DNA from: Anthoceros angustus
Lineage: Eukaryota > Streptophyta > Anthocerotopsida > Anthocerotales > Anthocerotaceae
Reading direction: 5' to 3'
Assembly (NCBI GenBank): GCA_010909165.1
Contig: VJWM01000025.1
Location: forward strand, 2,852,001-2,916,000
Length of the DNA: 64,000 nucleotides
The notes under the pieces are model-generated. The model saw only the letters and a list, made by a program, of their open reading frames with translations. It searched no databases and was not told the DNA's origin. Shown here one piece after another: positions 22,190 through 32,944 of this stretch. How positions within the stretch are numbered: the stretch's first letter is position 1; every line of letters begins with the position of its first letter. Both the position numbers and the translations under genes were made by a program.

Positions 22190-23967
22190 TGACCCTCCTC
22201 CATGTTGCAGCACTAGGACTCGCTTGCCTCCTGAACAGTGGCATGAACCTAGATATGCTTCTATCGACTACAAATCCTCATCTTGTACAGTGGATCCTAC
22301 ACAAGTTCGGATGTTCACCTCCACCCCCATGCATGAAGAATCGACCTCTCTTCCACAAGCCTATCAAGGTCCTCAGTCCTCAGTAGAAGATCGCAGTGGA
22401 GGATGAATATCAAAGCCTGATAAAGAACAAGACTTGGGAGTTAGTCGATCTCCCCCAGGGCAGGAAACCTATCTCGTGCAAGTGGGTATTCAAAATTAAA
22501 CTTAATGCACAAGGAGAGATAGCCAAATACAAGGCCTGACTTGTGGCTCGCGGCTTCACCCAAGTCGAAGGACTAGATTACCAGGAAACGTTTTCTCCTA
22601 TTGTACCAGCTCAATCCATTCGGATCATTCTAGCCATTGCCACTGAACTCGACTTGGAGCTTCACCAGATGGATGTCTGTACTGCATTTCTCTATGGTAC
22701 TCTTGATGAAGACCTGTACAAGGAGCAACCAGAGGGTTATGTTGATAAAAGATACCCTAATAAAGTACTGAAGCTGCTCAAGTGTATTTACGGACTTAAA
22801 CAAAGTGGTAGGGTTTGGTACTTTACCATGCATGTATACTTACTCAGCATACCTTTCGTACAGAGCACTACAGACAGTAACGTCTATCGACTCACGAGAG
22901 GAAAGGAATTCGTCATCCTTGCTCTCTACATCGATGATGTCATCCTCGCAGCTACCAGTGAGCACATGTTATCAGAAGTCAAGCTCATGGTAAGCTCAAA
23001 GTTCGGTAAGAAAGATATCAGCAAGTTACGCTTCTGTCTAGGGATACAAATACTAAGGATCAGATCCGAAGGACTTATGATAATCCATCAATACAAGTAC
23101 ATAAATGACACACTGAAAAAGTTTAGATTGGATCAGGCAAGACCAGCTACTACTCCCTACGAAGTTGGAGTTAAACTCACCAGTAAGCAATGCGCTACAA
23201 CTGCTGAGGAGATCCAGGATATGTAAGAAGTGCCCTACAGATACGCAGTGGGCAGCCTATTCTTTGGGGCAAACTGGACAAGACCAGGTATCCAATACTC
23301 GGCATCCACAGTGTCATAGTTCCTAGAACGACCTGGAAGAAGCCATTGGTCAGCCGTCATGCGCATATTTCGGTATCTGAAAGGGACTATGACGTATGGA
23401 CTCTTCTATAAGAGCAGTGGATACAAAAAGTTGGTACTTACAGGGTTTACACACGCCGACTGGGCATTAGACTCTGATTCTCAAAAGAGCCTGAGTACTT
23501 ACTGTCTTCTCCTTGCTAGTGCCACTGTCAAATGGAGCTGCAAGAAGCAGTCCTCTATCGCTCTCTCTTCAACAGAGGCCGAATACAAATCCCTTACGGA
23601 CGCATCTAAAGAAGTTGAGTGGGAACGAAGCTTTCTGAATGATTTGGGCTAGCCACAAGATACCCCCACCTCTCTGTTATGTAACAACATGTTCGCCCTG
23701 GCCCTGGTAGCCAACCCTAAATTCCATGCCAGGACGAAGCACATAGAGATACAACACCACTATATCAGGGATGTCGTGGAAAGAGGTGTTATAAAGGTAG
23801 GTTACGTTGGAATAGATGACAACATAGCCGACATCCTGACAAAGGGCCTACTCAAGCAAAAGCACTTTCAACACATGATAAGTCTGGGATTAGACGACAT
23901 TTCAACGTATTTTGAGCAACCTGCAAAACCTTAGGCCAGCTACTTATCTGGATGTGTGGGGTGGGAC
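22190..23967 (+). pseudogene. Ty1-copia polyprotein, RT and RNase H part (copy 1, broken)
   Basis: Relic of a copia retrotransposon pol gene. 22190-22400 looks like the integrase-RT linker. RT follows with CKWVFKIKLNAQGEIAKYKA, then a TGA where the family has Arg (CGA to TGA), then ARGFTQVEGLDYQETFSPIV, the YIDD catalytic motif at about 22930, and a TAA-type stop at 23224. RNase H is at 23359-23650 (RIFRYLKGT, HADWA, SSTEAEYKSL), and the end carries HARTKHIEIQHHYIRD and DILTKGL up to 23932. A purine-rich GTGTGGGGTGGGAC stands just before the LTR-like TGTTAAGTCC. Gag, protease, integrase and 5' LTR are missing. Confidence 0.85.
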
Positions 23968-24130
23968 TGTTAAGTCCCGATTTGGTTGCCTGAGCAACCA
24001 GTTTGGAGATGAAGAGCCACGAGTGTTTCCTCATCCCCTGCAGCCAAATTCCCTGTTTGAGCGTTGAAGACTTTGGTTAGTTATGCTGTGCAAACAGGGA
24101 GGAGAAAATAAAAAGGAACATGCAACTTAG
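23968..24130 (+). mobile_element. Copia 3' LTR (start certain, end unclear), unit 1
   Basis: Begins TGTTAAGTCCCGATTTGG directly after the polypurine-like tract. Because both units of the duplication continue with the same flank, the right border of the LTR cannot be read; the end given is a guess. Confidence 0.5.
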
Positions 24131-24159
24131 TAGGGTTGGATGAAGCTTACCACAATATG

Positions 24160-24654
24160 GAATCAGCCCGCTCTTGTCCTCCTTCGCCTCATATTGCAGG
24201 CTTCACATCTCACTATTCGACTGGCAAGACACCTCAAAACCGCCAGTTCCACTGCAATTCTTTCCAGGTACGCCTTCAACCTAGCATTAATTGGAGATGC
24301 CAGCTCAAAATAGCGGAGGCCTATTTTCTCCTGAACTTCCCTTTCCTCTTTCGGAGCTTGGGCAGTTCCTGGGTAAAGCCTTGTGTGTGCTGGGAAGCTG
24401 TTCACTCGTCTAACCAGCTCACCTAGCGATGCACACCTCTCCCAAGGCAGAGGTGTCTCGTCCACCGTCTTCTTCGTGCGTCTTCTTTATTTTGACGTCC
24501 TCCAGCTGACAATCGTATGTTGTGCCTCTGCGCGTTCTCATGGTTGCGGTGTGGAGGCGCACAGCTTCGAAGTTCTAATGTGAGGAAGCCGAGAGATGGT
24601 GGCGAGAAGGAGCGTAATGGAGAAGGTGTCCATGGCCAACGTTAAGAGCTATGC
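24160..24654 (-). pseudogene. Unrecognised gene fragment next to copia LTR, unit 1
   Basis: The minus strand codes for EREVQEKIGLRYFELASPI and a helical piece rich in Ala/Leu/Glu, broken by small indels. It recurs in unit 2 at about 26320-26827, where EREVQEKIGLRYFELASPIL continues as a regular amphipathic helix. It looks like part of a cellular gene into which the copia element inserted, or captured material. I cannot name it. Confidence 0.35.
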
Positions 24655-26127
24655 TTGGGAGTTAGTCGATCTCCCCAGGCGAAACCTATCTCGTGCAAGT
24701 GGGTATTCAAAATTAAACTTAATGCACAAGGAGAGATAGCCAACATACAAGGCGACTTGTGGCTCAAGCTTCACCCAAGTCGAAGGACTAGATTACCAGG
24801 AAACGCTTTTCTCCTATTGTACCAGCTCAATCCATTGGATCATTCTAGCCATTGCCACGAACTCGACTTGGAGCTTCACCGGATGGATGTCTCACGCATT
24901 TCTCTATGGTACTCTTGATGAAGACACATATAAGGAGCAACCAGAGGGTTATGTTGATAAAAGATACCCTAATAAAATCAAGGCTCAAGTGTATTTCTGG
25001 ACTTAAACAAAGTGGTAGGGTTTGGTACTTTACCATGCATGTATACTTACTCGGATACCTTTAAATGACTCAGACGATGCGTCTATCGACTCACGAGGAA
25101 AGGAATTAATCATCCTTGCTCTCTACATCGATGATGTCATCCTCGCAGCTACCAGTGAGCACATGTTATCAGAAGTCAAGCTCATGGTAAGCTCAAAGTT
25201 CGGTAAGAAAGATATCAGCAAGTTACGCTTCTGTCTAGGGATACAAATACTAAGGATCAGATCCGAAGGACTTATGATAATCCATCAATACAAGTACATA
25301 AATGACACACTGAAAAAGTTTAGATTGGATCAGGCAAGACCAGCTACTACTCCCTACGAAGTTGGAGTTAAACTCACCAGTAAGCAATGCGCTACAACTT
25401 CTGAGGAGATCCAGGATATGTAAGAAGTGCCCTCTGAGATCGCAGCAAGGCAGCCTATTCTTTGGGGCAAAACCGACAAGACCAGTATCCAATACTCGGC
25501 ATCCACAAAGGTCATAGTTCCTAGAACGACTACAGAAGCCATTGGTCACCGTCATGCGCATATTTAGATCCAAGGACTATGACGATGGACTCTTCTATAA
25601 GAGCAAAGTGGATACAAAAGTTGGTACTTACGGGGTTTACACAGTGGATTAAGCATTAGACTCGATTCTCAAAAGAGCCGAGTACTTCATCTTCTCCCTA
25701 GCTGCCTTGTCAAATGGAGTCGCAAGAAGCAGTCCTCTATCGCTCTCTCTTCAACAGAGGCGAATACAAATCCCTTTAACTTACCCAAAGTTAGTTGGAG
25801 GGGAAGGCTCTTGATTTGGCTAGCTACAAGAAATCCCCACCTCTCTGCATGTACAAGGCTTCTTGCCTGCACGTAGCCAACCCTAAATTCCATGTGATTT
25901 GCTATTATAGATACAACACCACTATATCGTGGATGTCGTGGAAAGAGGTGTTATAAAGGTAGGTTACGTTGGAATAGATGACAACATAGCCGACATCCTG
26001 ACAAAGGGCCTACTCAAGCAAAAGCACTTTCAACACATGATAAGTCTGGGATTAGACGACATTTCAACGTATTTTGAGCAACCTGCAAAACCTTAGCCAG
26101 CTACTTATCTCGGATGTGTGGGTGGAC
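24655..26127 (+). pseudogene. Ty1-copia polyprotein, RT and RNase H part (copy 2, broken)
   Basis: Duplicate of the copia relic described at 22.4 kb. RT motif YIDD lies at about 25125; the part from 25090 to 25423 is almost identical to unit 1, while the N-terminal RT portion and the RNase H portion (25500-25900) have many small deletions that break the frame. The end DILTKGL and the purine tract are kept, then the LTR starts at 26128. Confidence 0.8.
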
Positions 26128-26290
26128 TGTTAAGTCCGATTTGGTTGCTGAGCAACCGGCTAAGAGATGAAGAGCCACGAGTGTTTCCTCATCCCCTGCA
26201 GCCAAATTCCCTGTTTGAGCGTTGAAGACTTTGGTTAGTTATGCTGTGCAAACAGGGAGGAGAAAATAAAAAGGAACATGCAACTTAGTA
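26128..26290 (+). mobile_element. Copia 3' LTR, unit 2
   Basis: Begins TGTTAAGTCCGATTTGG; same uncertainty about the right end as in unit 1. Confidence 0.5.
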
Positions 26291-26319
26291 GGGTTGGATG
26301 AAGCTTACCACAATATGGA

Positions 26320-26827
26320 ATCAGCCCGCTCTTGTCCTCCTTCGCCTCATATTGCAGGCTTCACATCTCGCTGCTCATTCGACGGCAGCGGCACACCTCC
26401 AGCAGCCAGCAAAAGTTCCAATTCTGCAATTCTTTCCAGGGCTGCCTTCAACCTAGCAGCCAGAATTGGAGATGCCAGCTCAAAATAGCGGAGGCCTATT
26501 TTCTCCTGAACTTCCCTTTCCTCTTCGAGCTTGGCGGTTCGGTAAAGCCTTGTGTGTCTTGGGAAGGCTCACTGCCTAACCACTCACCTAGCGATGCACA
26601 CCTCTCCTTGCGTAGGTGTCTCGCCCACCGTCTTCTTCGTGCGTCTTCTTTATTTTGACGTCCTCCAGCTGACAATCGTATGTTGTGCCTCTGCGCGTTC
26701 TCATGGTTGCGGTGTGGAGGCGCACACTGAAGCTCAGAAGTTCTAATGTGAGGAAGCTGAGAGAGATGGTGGCGGCGAGAAGGAGCGTAATGGAGAAGGT
26801 GTCCATGGCCAACGTTAAGAGCTATGC
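26320..26827 (-). pseudogene. Unrecognised gene fragment next to copia LTR, unit 2
   Basis: Second copy of the fragment at 24160-24654. A hydrophobic start MDTFSITLLLAATISLSFL is readable on the minus strand near 26806, and the helical piece with EREVQEKIGLRYFELASPIL is at about 26520-26400. Stops separate them. Membrane anchor plus helix is all that can be said. Confidence 0.35.
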
Positions 26828-27030
26828 TTGGGAGTGGTGCTGGTACACTTTGGAGCGTAGAAGTTCCCGGCAGTCTGAATGTCTTTTAAGTACACTTTAG
26901 CTTAACCTATAGGTGCTTTAAAGAGAGTGTTGAATATAAAGCAGACCCCTAGTTAACAATAGCTGTTTAGGGTTAAGTGAAGCGTTATAAACATACGTAT
27001 AAAAGGCACATTACTATACATTTTTGACAT

Positions 27031-28140
27031 TCATATTTCTATTCCTACGTATAAGAGTTTCTTGTATGTTTGCTCCTCCCTCTCCCCAATCGAAATAAGC
27101 TTATCCCTAAATATATCTTGCCTAGACATCTCTAAAAGCTTATCATGATTAATGTGTCCAAGGCGAGAATGCCATAATAGGGAGTGACCTTTGCACAAAC
27201 TCCCTTTGTCAACCGCAGTTGCCATTGCGGGAGCTGAGGTCGAGGAAGCCGTGATCACTTGCGCGGCAGAGAAGACATAGAGGTCATGCCGCGGACGACC
27301 TCTTGCAACCAAATGACCAGGAGCAACAGATCTTGTGAGAAGGAAATGGCCTCTTCCGAATTCTAGCCTGAAGGTACTGTCCTTCACCAAGTGTCAGATG
27401 GAGATACGATTCTTCGCCATTTGTGGAACATGCAGCACATCACTTAAAAGAAGAACAGAACCATCTTCAAGAGTGAAAGTAATAGTGCCAGTGCCCGCAA
27501 TGGTAAGGCCGGAGTCATCGCCGAGAAGAATAAAACGTTGATCTTCGGCAGGAAGATGATCAGAAAACATATGGTGATGGCAACTTATAAGTGTGGAGGC
27601 AGGTGAGTCCAACAGCCAAGAGGTCTTCTATTCGAAAGCTACCAAGCAGACTGTGAGGGAAATGTCGGACTTCTTCTGCTTGGAGGTCGAGGTTGTATTG
27701 GCAGTCTTGGAAGGACGTCGAGGCTCGCCAGCTTTCTTCATGCGGCAGTCAGGCTCCCAGTGGCTTGGAATCTGGCACCAATTGCAAGTACCGGGCTTGC
27801 GGCCGAAACCACTAGGCTTGGAGAATGAAGGGTTGCGAGAAGAAGCCGGAGTAGGCACATGAAGGCCGTCATCGTGGAGGATGGTGCTGGATGCATTGGC
27901 GTTGACGACATTTGCTGCTAACGCTCTTTCACCACCATGCTTCAAAGTGCCGGCGTTAAATCTGGAAGCCTCCTCTTGTAGGAGAGCGCCGACAATTTTG
28001 GAGATGGAAATGTTGGGTGTTCGGCCAGCCTTTACCGCCTGATGAGCCTCTCGAAACGTGCTATACATGACCTTCCCGCTAGTGTCATCCTGATACTGTC
28101 GGAGAACCCAGAAGACAACATTATTCAGTACTTCAACTAT
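27031..28140 (-). pseudogene. Ty1-copia gag, protease and integrase start (antisense relic)
   Basis: From high to low coordinate: a gag tail (QYQDDTSGKVMYSTFREAHQ), a CCHC zinc knuckle CNWCQIPSHWEPDC at about 27790, a protease piece with DSPAST where copia has D-S/T-G-A-S, DVLHVPQMAKN, and the pre-integrase segment LWHSRLGHINHDKLLEMSR at about 27145. Frames change between pieces. This is the 5' coding half of a copia element, opposite in orientation to the 3' halves at 22-26 kb, and it looks like a different subfamily, so the two need not come from one insertion. Confidence 0.8.
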
Positions 28141-30570
28141 CCAGACCTCTTGACTCGATGCTGACCACCTTCAAGGTGCTTGCCCCTTCATGGCAAGGCA
28201 GTGGTATGGGAAGCCATTGGCAGGAGACCTGGCTGCCTTGCCTGGTGTGGGGCAACTTTCGCTAACGGACTAGTCCGTTAGTTAGCAAGGTGCACACTTA
28301 TAACCTAATGTCGATGTAGTACTGGGGTTCGTTCCACGGGGAATGGACTCGTGCTTATTCTACCTAAGCTCCACAACTTGTTGCCTAAACAGACTTCAAC
28401 ATGTCGGGTCCGGCGGAAACCGCGAAACCTAGGCGGGTGCCACTTAGCAACTCGACGGACCGGACGCACAACCCACCAGACCTTCCTACAAAGCTTTGCT
28501 TAGGGTATCTCAAAACACCGTTTAAGGTTCGGTGGACCGGAATAGGTTTAGCGATGAGTTCCTCCATCAGTCTCCGTACCCTAGTGCCTCGGCGCACATA
28601 CCTCCGTAGCTCCGCATCTTCCACCCCACAACTCTCGACTCCATTTAACAGCAACCCCAATGCAAGGCACAGGCCGCAGTGTCGTCCTTCCTTCTTCTTT
28701 ACTCGCCCACAACTAGCATAGAGAACACCAACATGTCGACGTATTCACACCGGACCGCCTTTGCTCCTTCCGATTGCTTTGCATTCCGTGAGGTAGTGGC
28801 TTCTCAGCCTACAAACCCACAGCCTCTAGGGATGGCTTCCACACGGAGGGATCACTCCTAAGCGCCTCTTTATCTTTTCGACTGCTTCACGTTCCGCGAC
28901 GTAGTGACTTCGCAGCCTACAACCCCATGGCCTCCGTTCCAGCAGCCACCAAGGTTGGCCTCGCGCCGAGGGATCACTCTTGAGCACCCTCCTGAGCTCA
29001 AGTCCGATCCTGGTCTGCACCCACCAAGCGTGTTAACGGAGCTCATCACTAGAGCTCTCGACACATCCGCCTACCCCAATTAATCCTGCAAGGTGACGCA
29101 GGAACACACTCTGCTCCTCGGCAAGAGGAGCAGAGCACACAAAGTGCGAGGTTGGCACAAGGGATATCTCTTGGTCTTGGGTGCTTAGGCCTGCTCATAT
29201 ACCCCCACACCCTAATCTAACCCGCCTATATTTGTACCCTAACTCTAGGCTGTTGCAACCGCTAGGTCGTAACTCGTCATTTCGCTGGCCTTCTTCCATC
29301 GTCCCGCACCCCCGCCAGGCAGCAGATCCGTTACCGGACTACACCGCCCGGCTGGACCATCTCGCGAAGCCATTCCCCGTAGGACCGACTGTGTCGAGGC
29401 ATACTTCAACGGACTTACTTCGGCAAACCTCCCTGCAGATCATATCTCCCCCTCGCCGGATTACCCTATCTCGACGGACGAGTCCAGCACTCGCTAGACC
29501 TCTTCGGTCCCCAACGGACCGAGGGTCTAGGGATTGCACTCTATGTGCAATTTGGCCAAAAATGGCCTTATTGGCTAACTCCTTCCTATCCCTATTAAAA
29601 AGTAACAACTCAAAAGAAACAAAACAAGCATAAAACAAGCCGCCGGGGTTATGAACATCGGATTTGGTACTCTACACCTGGGTATGCCCTCCCCCGTCTA
29701 CAAAAAACCAAGCTAAACACAGACCTTAATCATATGTGTTGTAAGTGGAGTGCACAAATTTTTGAGCAGCAGGTGGCGGACTCTGCTGACCTGAGGGTCT
29801 GCCTTTTTCTTAGGAAGAAGGGAAGGCAGGGAAATCAATTATGGATCCCGGACATCGAAAATTTGTGGCTATTCGTTGTGCCCTTAGGTTAAATATGTAA
29901 TAATTTACATTTAAATATATACTCTATATAGGTAATTGGAAAACCATAAGGACGAGACTTCGCATCCCTCGCCATTGTGTAGGAACATTCTTTTGGGCAC
30001 TTGATATGAATAAGCATCCATAAATAATGACTAAAACTTTTAAATTTTAAATAAAATGGATTAATTTGTATTAATAATTAAATTATAACTATAACGTAAT
30101 AACTATTATAATTTTAGTATAAATTATTATAATTTAATTATAACTAAATATAGTTGTAACTATTATAGTTTAGATTAAATTATACTATTAAATTAAATAT
30201 AGGAAACCTATTTGTTTATAATTAAATTAAATATTAAGTTTTTCATAAAGTATTTAAAATTTTGATTTGGAATTTTGATTCTTTTTCAAATTTTGATTTT
30301 CTTTTTGTTCTTGGGTTCCTAAGAGATGTCCAAACATTGGGAAGCTAAGATTCTGTGGCAGATCTGCCACAGTCTGGTGATCGTAGTCTGCGAGTGAGAG
30401 AAAAGATCGAGACATGATGAGCGTTCTGTTCTTCCCAGGGTAACATACTGTCATCTCGTTCCTCGGCCGATAACAAACTTTGTAGAGTGCATTATCCAGA
30501 ATCTGTTCATGCCAAAGAGAATGCAACATGCCAGAGCTGTTGCTGTGCTAATTGGCTTACGTTCCTCAGG
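28141..30570. other. Repeat-like, non-coding stretch
   Basis: Holds a 20-bp perfect palindrome at 28262-28281 and two related segments around 28840 and 28970 sharing GAGGGATCACTC. 29900-30250 is very AT-rich. The block 29925-30050 matches 21115-21245. No recognisable gene; 28300-29700 could be LTR or gag leader material of the antisense copia element, without proof. Confidence 0.4.
29925..30050. repeat. Dispersed non-coding repeat, copy 2
   Basis: Matches 21115-21245 in the same orientation; see there. Confidence 0.5.
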
Positions 30571-30574
30571 TTCG

Positions 30575-31440
30575 TGCCTGCCCAGGTACAAGGTTACCAA
30601 GTCCCCTGTGAAACGTTAACGGTGAGTCCGATTTGAGATTGTGGGAATGGTGTTTCAACAGCACACTTCATCCATGATTAGGGTATTCCGGGCAGTGATT
30701 CAGAGACCACAGAGTACGTGAATCTCATACATGCACTGCGGTTGCAGCGGCAGGCAGCAAACTTACACAGTCCTGGCTACTGCAACAGAAATTTACTCAA
30801 GCTCTCTACTTTCCTTTCCTTTCAATGTTGGCGAGCTGGCAGATTTCGAGGCAATCAACAGAAGTGTTGAGCGGCGGACAAGTCCACACTTCGAGCACGT
30901 ACACGATGTGTAAGATACTGGGTCACTGCACTGAACACTGTCCAACGCTTCACATGCTGTCACTTTGTTTCTGAGTGACTTACTGGCCTACACCTAACGC
31001 AGAGATGTTTTATACATGAACAACGTTCAGTGCTGACTAGCGTCCAACTCCCCAGTGCTGGGCTCTCAACAATCTGAGCCACCTTTCAGTTGTGCACTTC
31101 TGCAAATTACCTGGCTTGTCCAGATCTCCCAATTGAAGATGCTGCTCTCTTTGTGGACTACTTTACGTGAGGTACTGTCAAGGGTGTCGAAAAATTCACT
31201 CTGACTTTCTCTAACACCCCCTAGCTTGATGACTGTCCCAGACTGCCATAGTATGAAAGCAGGGCACATTCATCGTGATCAGCAGTAGATCAGCAACAGC
31301 TACTTCAAATCAATTCTGATTGCTGTCTCAAGAGGTCAGACCACAGTTAATGCCAGTTCCTTGTGTATCACGTTCCCCGGTCCGGGGAGCATGATGAGTC
31401 ATAGACGCCAGCCGAAGGCTTCCAAGCCGAGCCGGGCTTT
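30575..31440 (+). pseudogene. Decayed genomic copy of the tyrosine phosphatase gene
   Basis: Follows the functional gene from its fourth coding exon to its end. Matching words include GGAATGGTGTTTCAACAGCAC (3335 and 30645 in parts), CCACAGAGTA, AATGTTGGCGAG, AACAGAAGTGTTGA, TTCATCGTGATCAGCAGTA and a final GTTCCC.GGTCCGGGGA. Intron sequence is present at the same places, so this is a DNA-level copy, not a retrocopy. Frames are broken throughout, the WPDHG and P-loop regions are damaged, and the first three coding exons are missing. Confidence 0.85.
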
Positions 31441-31591
31441 TCCAATTACTTATTCGTGGGCTTGAGTTTCACCTTTCGACATGAGCTACTTACTGGTAGC
31501 ACATGGTTCATTCAGTTTCTCCCTTGCAATCTACCGCAATGCATTCTTCTTCAGCCTGGATGGTGATGAGGGTCCAACATAGTTTTTTTTC

Positions 31592-32944
31592 TCAATCCAT
31601 ATAGCGAAGACCTTGGGGTTCGTAATCAGTAGGATCCCAATCTGGCGGAAAGTTGGATTCGCCATTTCCATACCCATCTTCACCATCCGCACCATCCCCA
31701 CCACCCTCAGCATCACCACTATCATCGAAATCAAGACTATCATCAAAATCACGACTATCATCAAAATCACGACTATCATTATAATCACCACCATCATCAG
31801 AATCACCACTATCACCACTATCAAAATGGCTATCAAGCTCCCGTAGCAGCCTTCTAACATGCAGCAAATCGCCCAGCCACCAGATTATCACTTCACGTAC
31901 TTGATTCTTACTTCCATTGATTCTTTGGAGTAAAGGTACCCACAAGGCATCGCTAGGTTGTGGGTGATCAAGGAGAAGACATAATCCACATACGGGACAT
32001 ATATCATCATCCTCATCAATCATCTCATACAAACATACAAAATGAAAGGAGTGACCACATGAAAGCAATAACCAATAACTACATGCCAATGGAATTTTAC
32101 AGTGAAAGCAAATTTGTTGTAGTTCTAAGTATGAGTACGTCTTAGATCTTCTAAATTCTTCCCATATATTATTAGGTGAGTCACAAGCTGTTACTACAAG
32201 AGTGTTCAACTCGGCATCCCTATTTATTACAAAGAGCATATATGTGTGGGCCCACATAATCAATTGTTCTACCTCTAAGGAGTTTTCATGAAGGGGTAGA
32301 TATCTCAAGTCCTCTCGACTGATAAATGGGCGAACCTTAAAAATACTTTTCCATGTTAAAGGATCTTGAGTGTGAATTTGTAAACCACACTCTCTTTTGG
32401 GACAATGGATGTTAGGCAGTTCAGTATAATTCAGCGTCCAAATGTAATTAGACATGCACATCACATGAAAAGCATGTCTGCAAGGATCTAATCTACACCA
32501 AAAGCCAGGGGAAAATGTTTGGTCACAAAGTGTACATAAATCTCTTTGTTCATCAATTGGATTTGATAATTCATTAAGAGCTATTTGTTTATCTGCTAAT
32601 TCTATTTTGTTTCGTGCAAGAATGGCTTTTTCCCTATGATTTTCAAGCAAATTATTCAATGCATTGTCTACTTCAATATTAGTAACTTCTTTTTTATTTT
32701 TTGGGTCATGGACTTGTGGAGGAGATCCATCTAATGTCCAAACACTTCGACAAGTTGGACATTGCTTTTTAAAGGGTGGATCTAGATTATTCATGTCATC
32801 CTCTTTAATAGTGCTATAAAACCAGTTTGCCACACAAGATGCATGAATACTATGATTACAAGGGTGCAAATACACCCATGGTTCGTTTACAAGTACTTCT
32901 GAACAAAGAATACAATCGTCATTGTTCTCATCTGCTAGGTCCAT
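31592..32944 (-). CDS. Triple RING-H2 protein, second member (uncharacterised)
   Basis: Intact intronless frame of 450 residues, ATG at 32944. It parallels the 19.5 kb protein end to end: first RING-H2 with C11 C14 C29 H31 H34 C37 C62 C65; second beginning CTLCDQ and ending in C-x4-C (CPKREC); third beginning CFHCK and ending CPVCG. Both proteins keep ITRINGS/NK-like and IIWW segments after the third RING. The tail differs: instead of the UIM-like helix there is a Ser/Asp/Phe repeat (FDDS-type units, encoded at about 31700-31830), then a short distinct end. Likely a ubiquitin ligase. Its 3' end lies 150 bp from the phosphatase relic. Open despite many repeats nearby, which suggests selection on it. 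Confidence 0.82.
   Translation of the reverse strand: MDLADENNDDCILCSEVLVNEPWVYLHPCNHSIHASCVANWFYSTIKEDDMNNLDPPFKKQCPTCRSVWTLDGSPPQVHDPKNKKEVTNIEVDNALNNLLENHREKAILARNKIELADKQIALNELSNPIDEQRDLCTLCDQTFSPGFWCRLDPCRHAFHVMCMSNYIWTLNYTELPNIHCPKRECGLQIHTQDPLTWKSIFKVRPFISREDLRYLPLHENSLEVEQLIMWAHTYMLFVINRDAELNTLVVTACDSPNNIWEEFRRSKTYSYLELQQICFHCKIPLACSYWLLLSCGHSFHFVCLYEMIDEDDDICPVCGLCLLLDHPQPSDALWVPLLQRINGSKNQVREVIIWWLGDLLHVRRLLRELDSHFDSGDSGDSDDGGDYNDSRDFDDSRDFDDSLDFDDSGDAEGGGDGADGEDGYGNGESNFPPDWDPTDYEPQGLRYMD

Larger units (their letters stand above)
22434..26834. repeat. Tandem duplication of a 2.2 kb segment (copia 3' half plus flank)
   Basis: Unit 1 is 22434-24654 and unit 2 24655-26827. The seven bases TTGGGAG stand at all three borders (22434, 24655, 26828). 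Each unit contains copia RT and RNase H, the LTR beginning TGTTAAGTCC and the same 0.5 kb flank, ending in GTTAAGAGCTATGC. The units differ mainly by small indels, as in the 7.2-12.1 kb duplication. Confidence 0.9.

Noticed and set aside
31613-31846. Plus-strand Ile/Thr-rich frame
   Set aside because: Antisense shadow of the Asp/Ser repeat tail of the second triple-RING gene.
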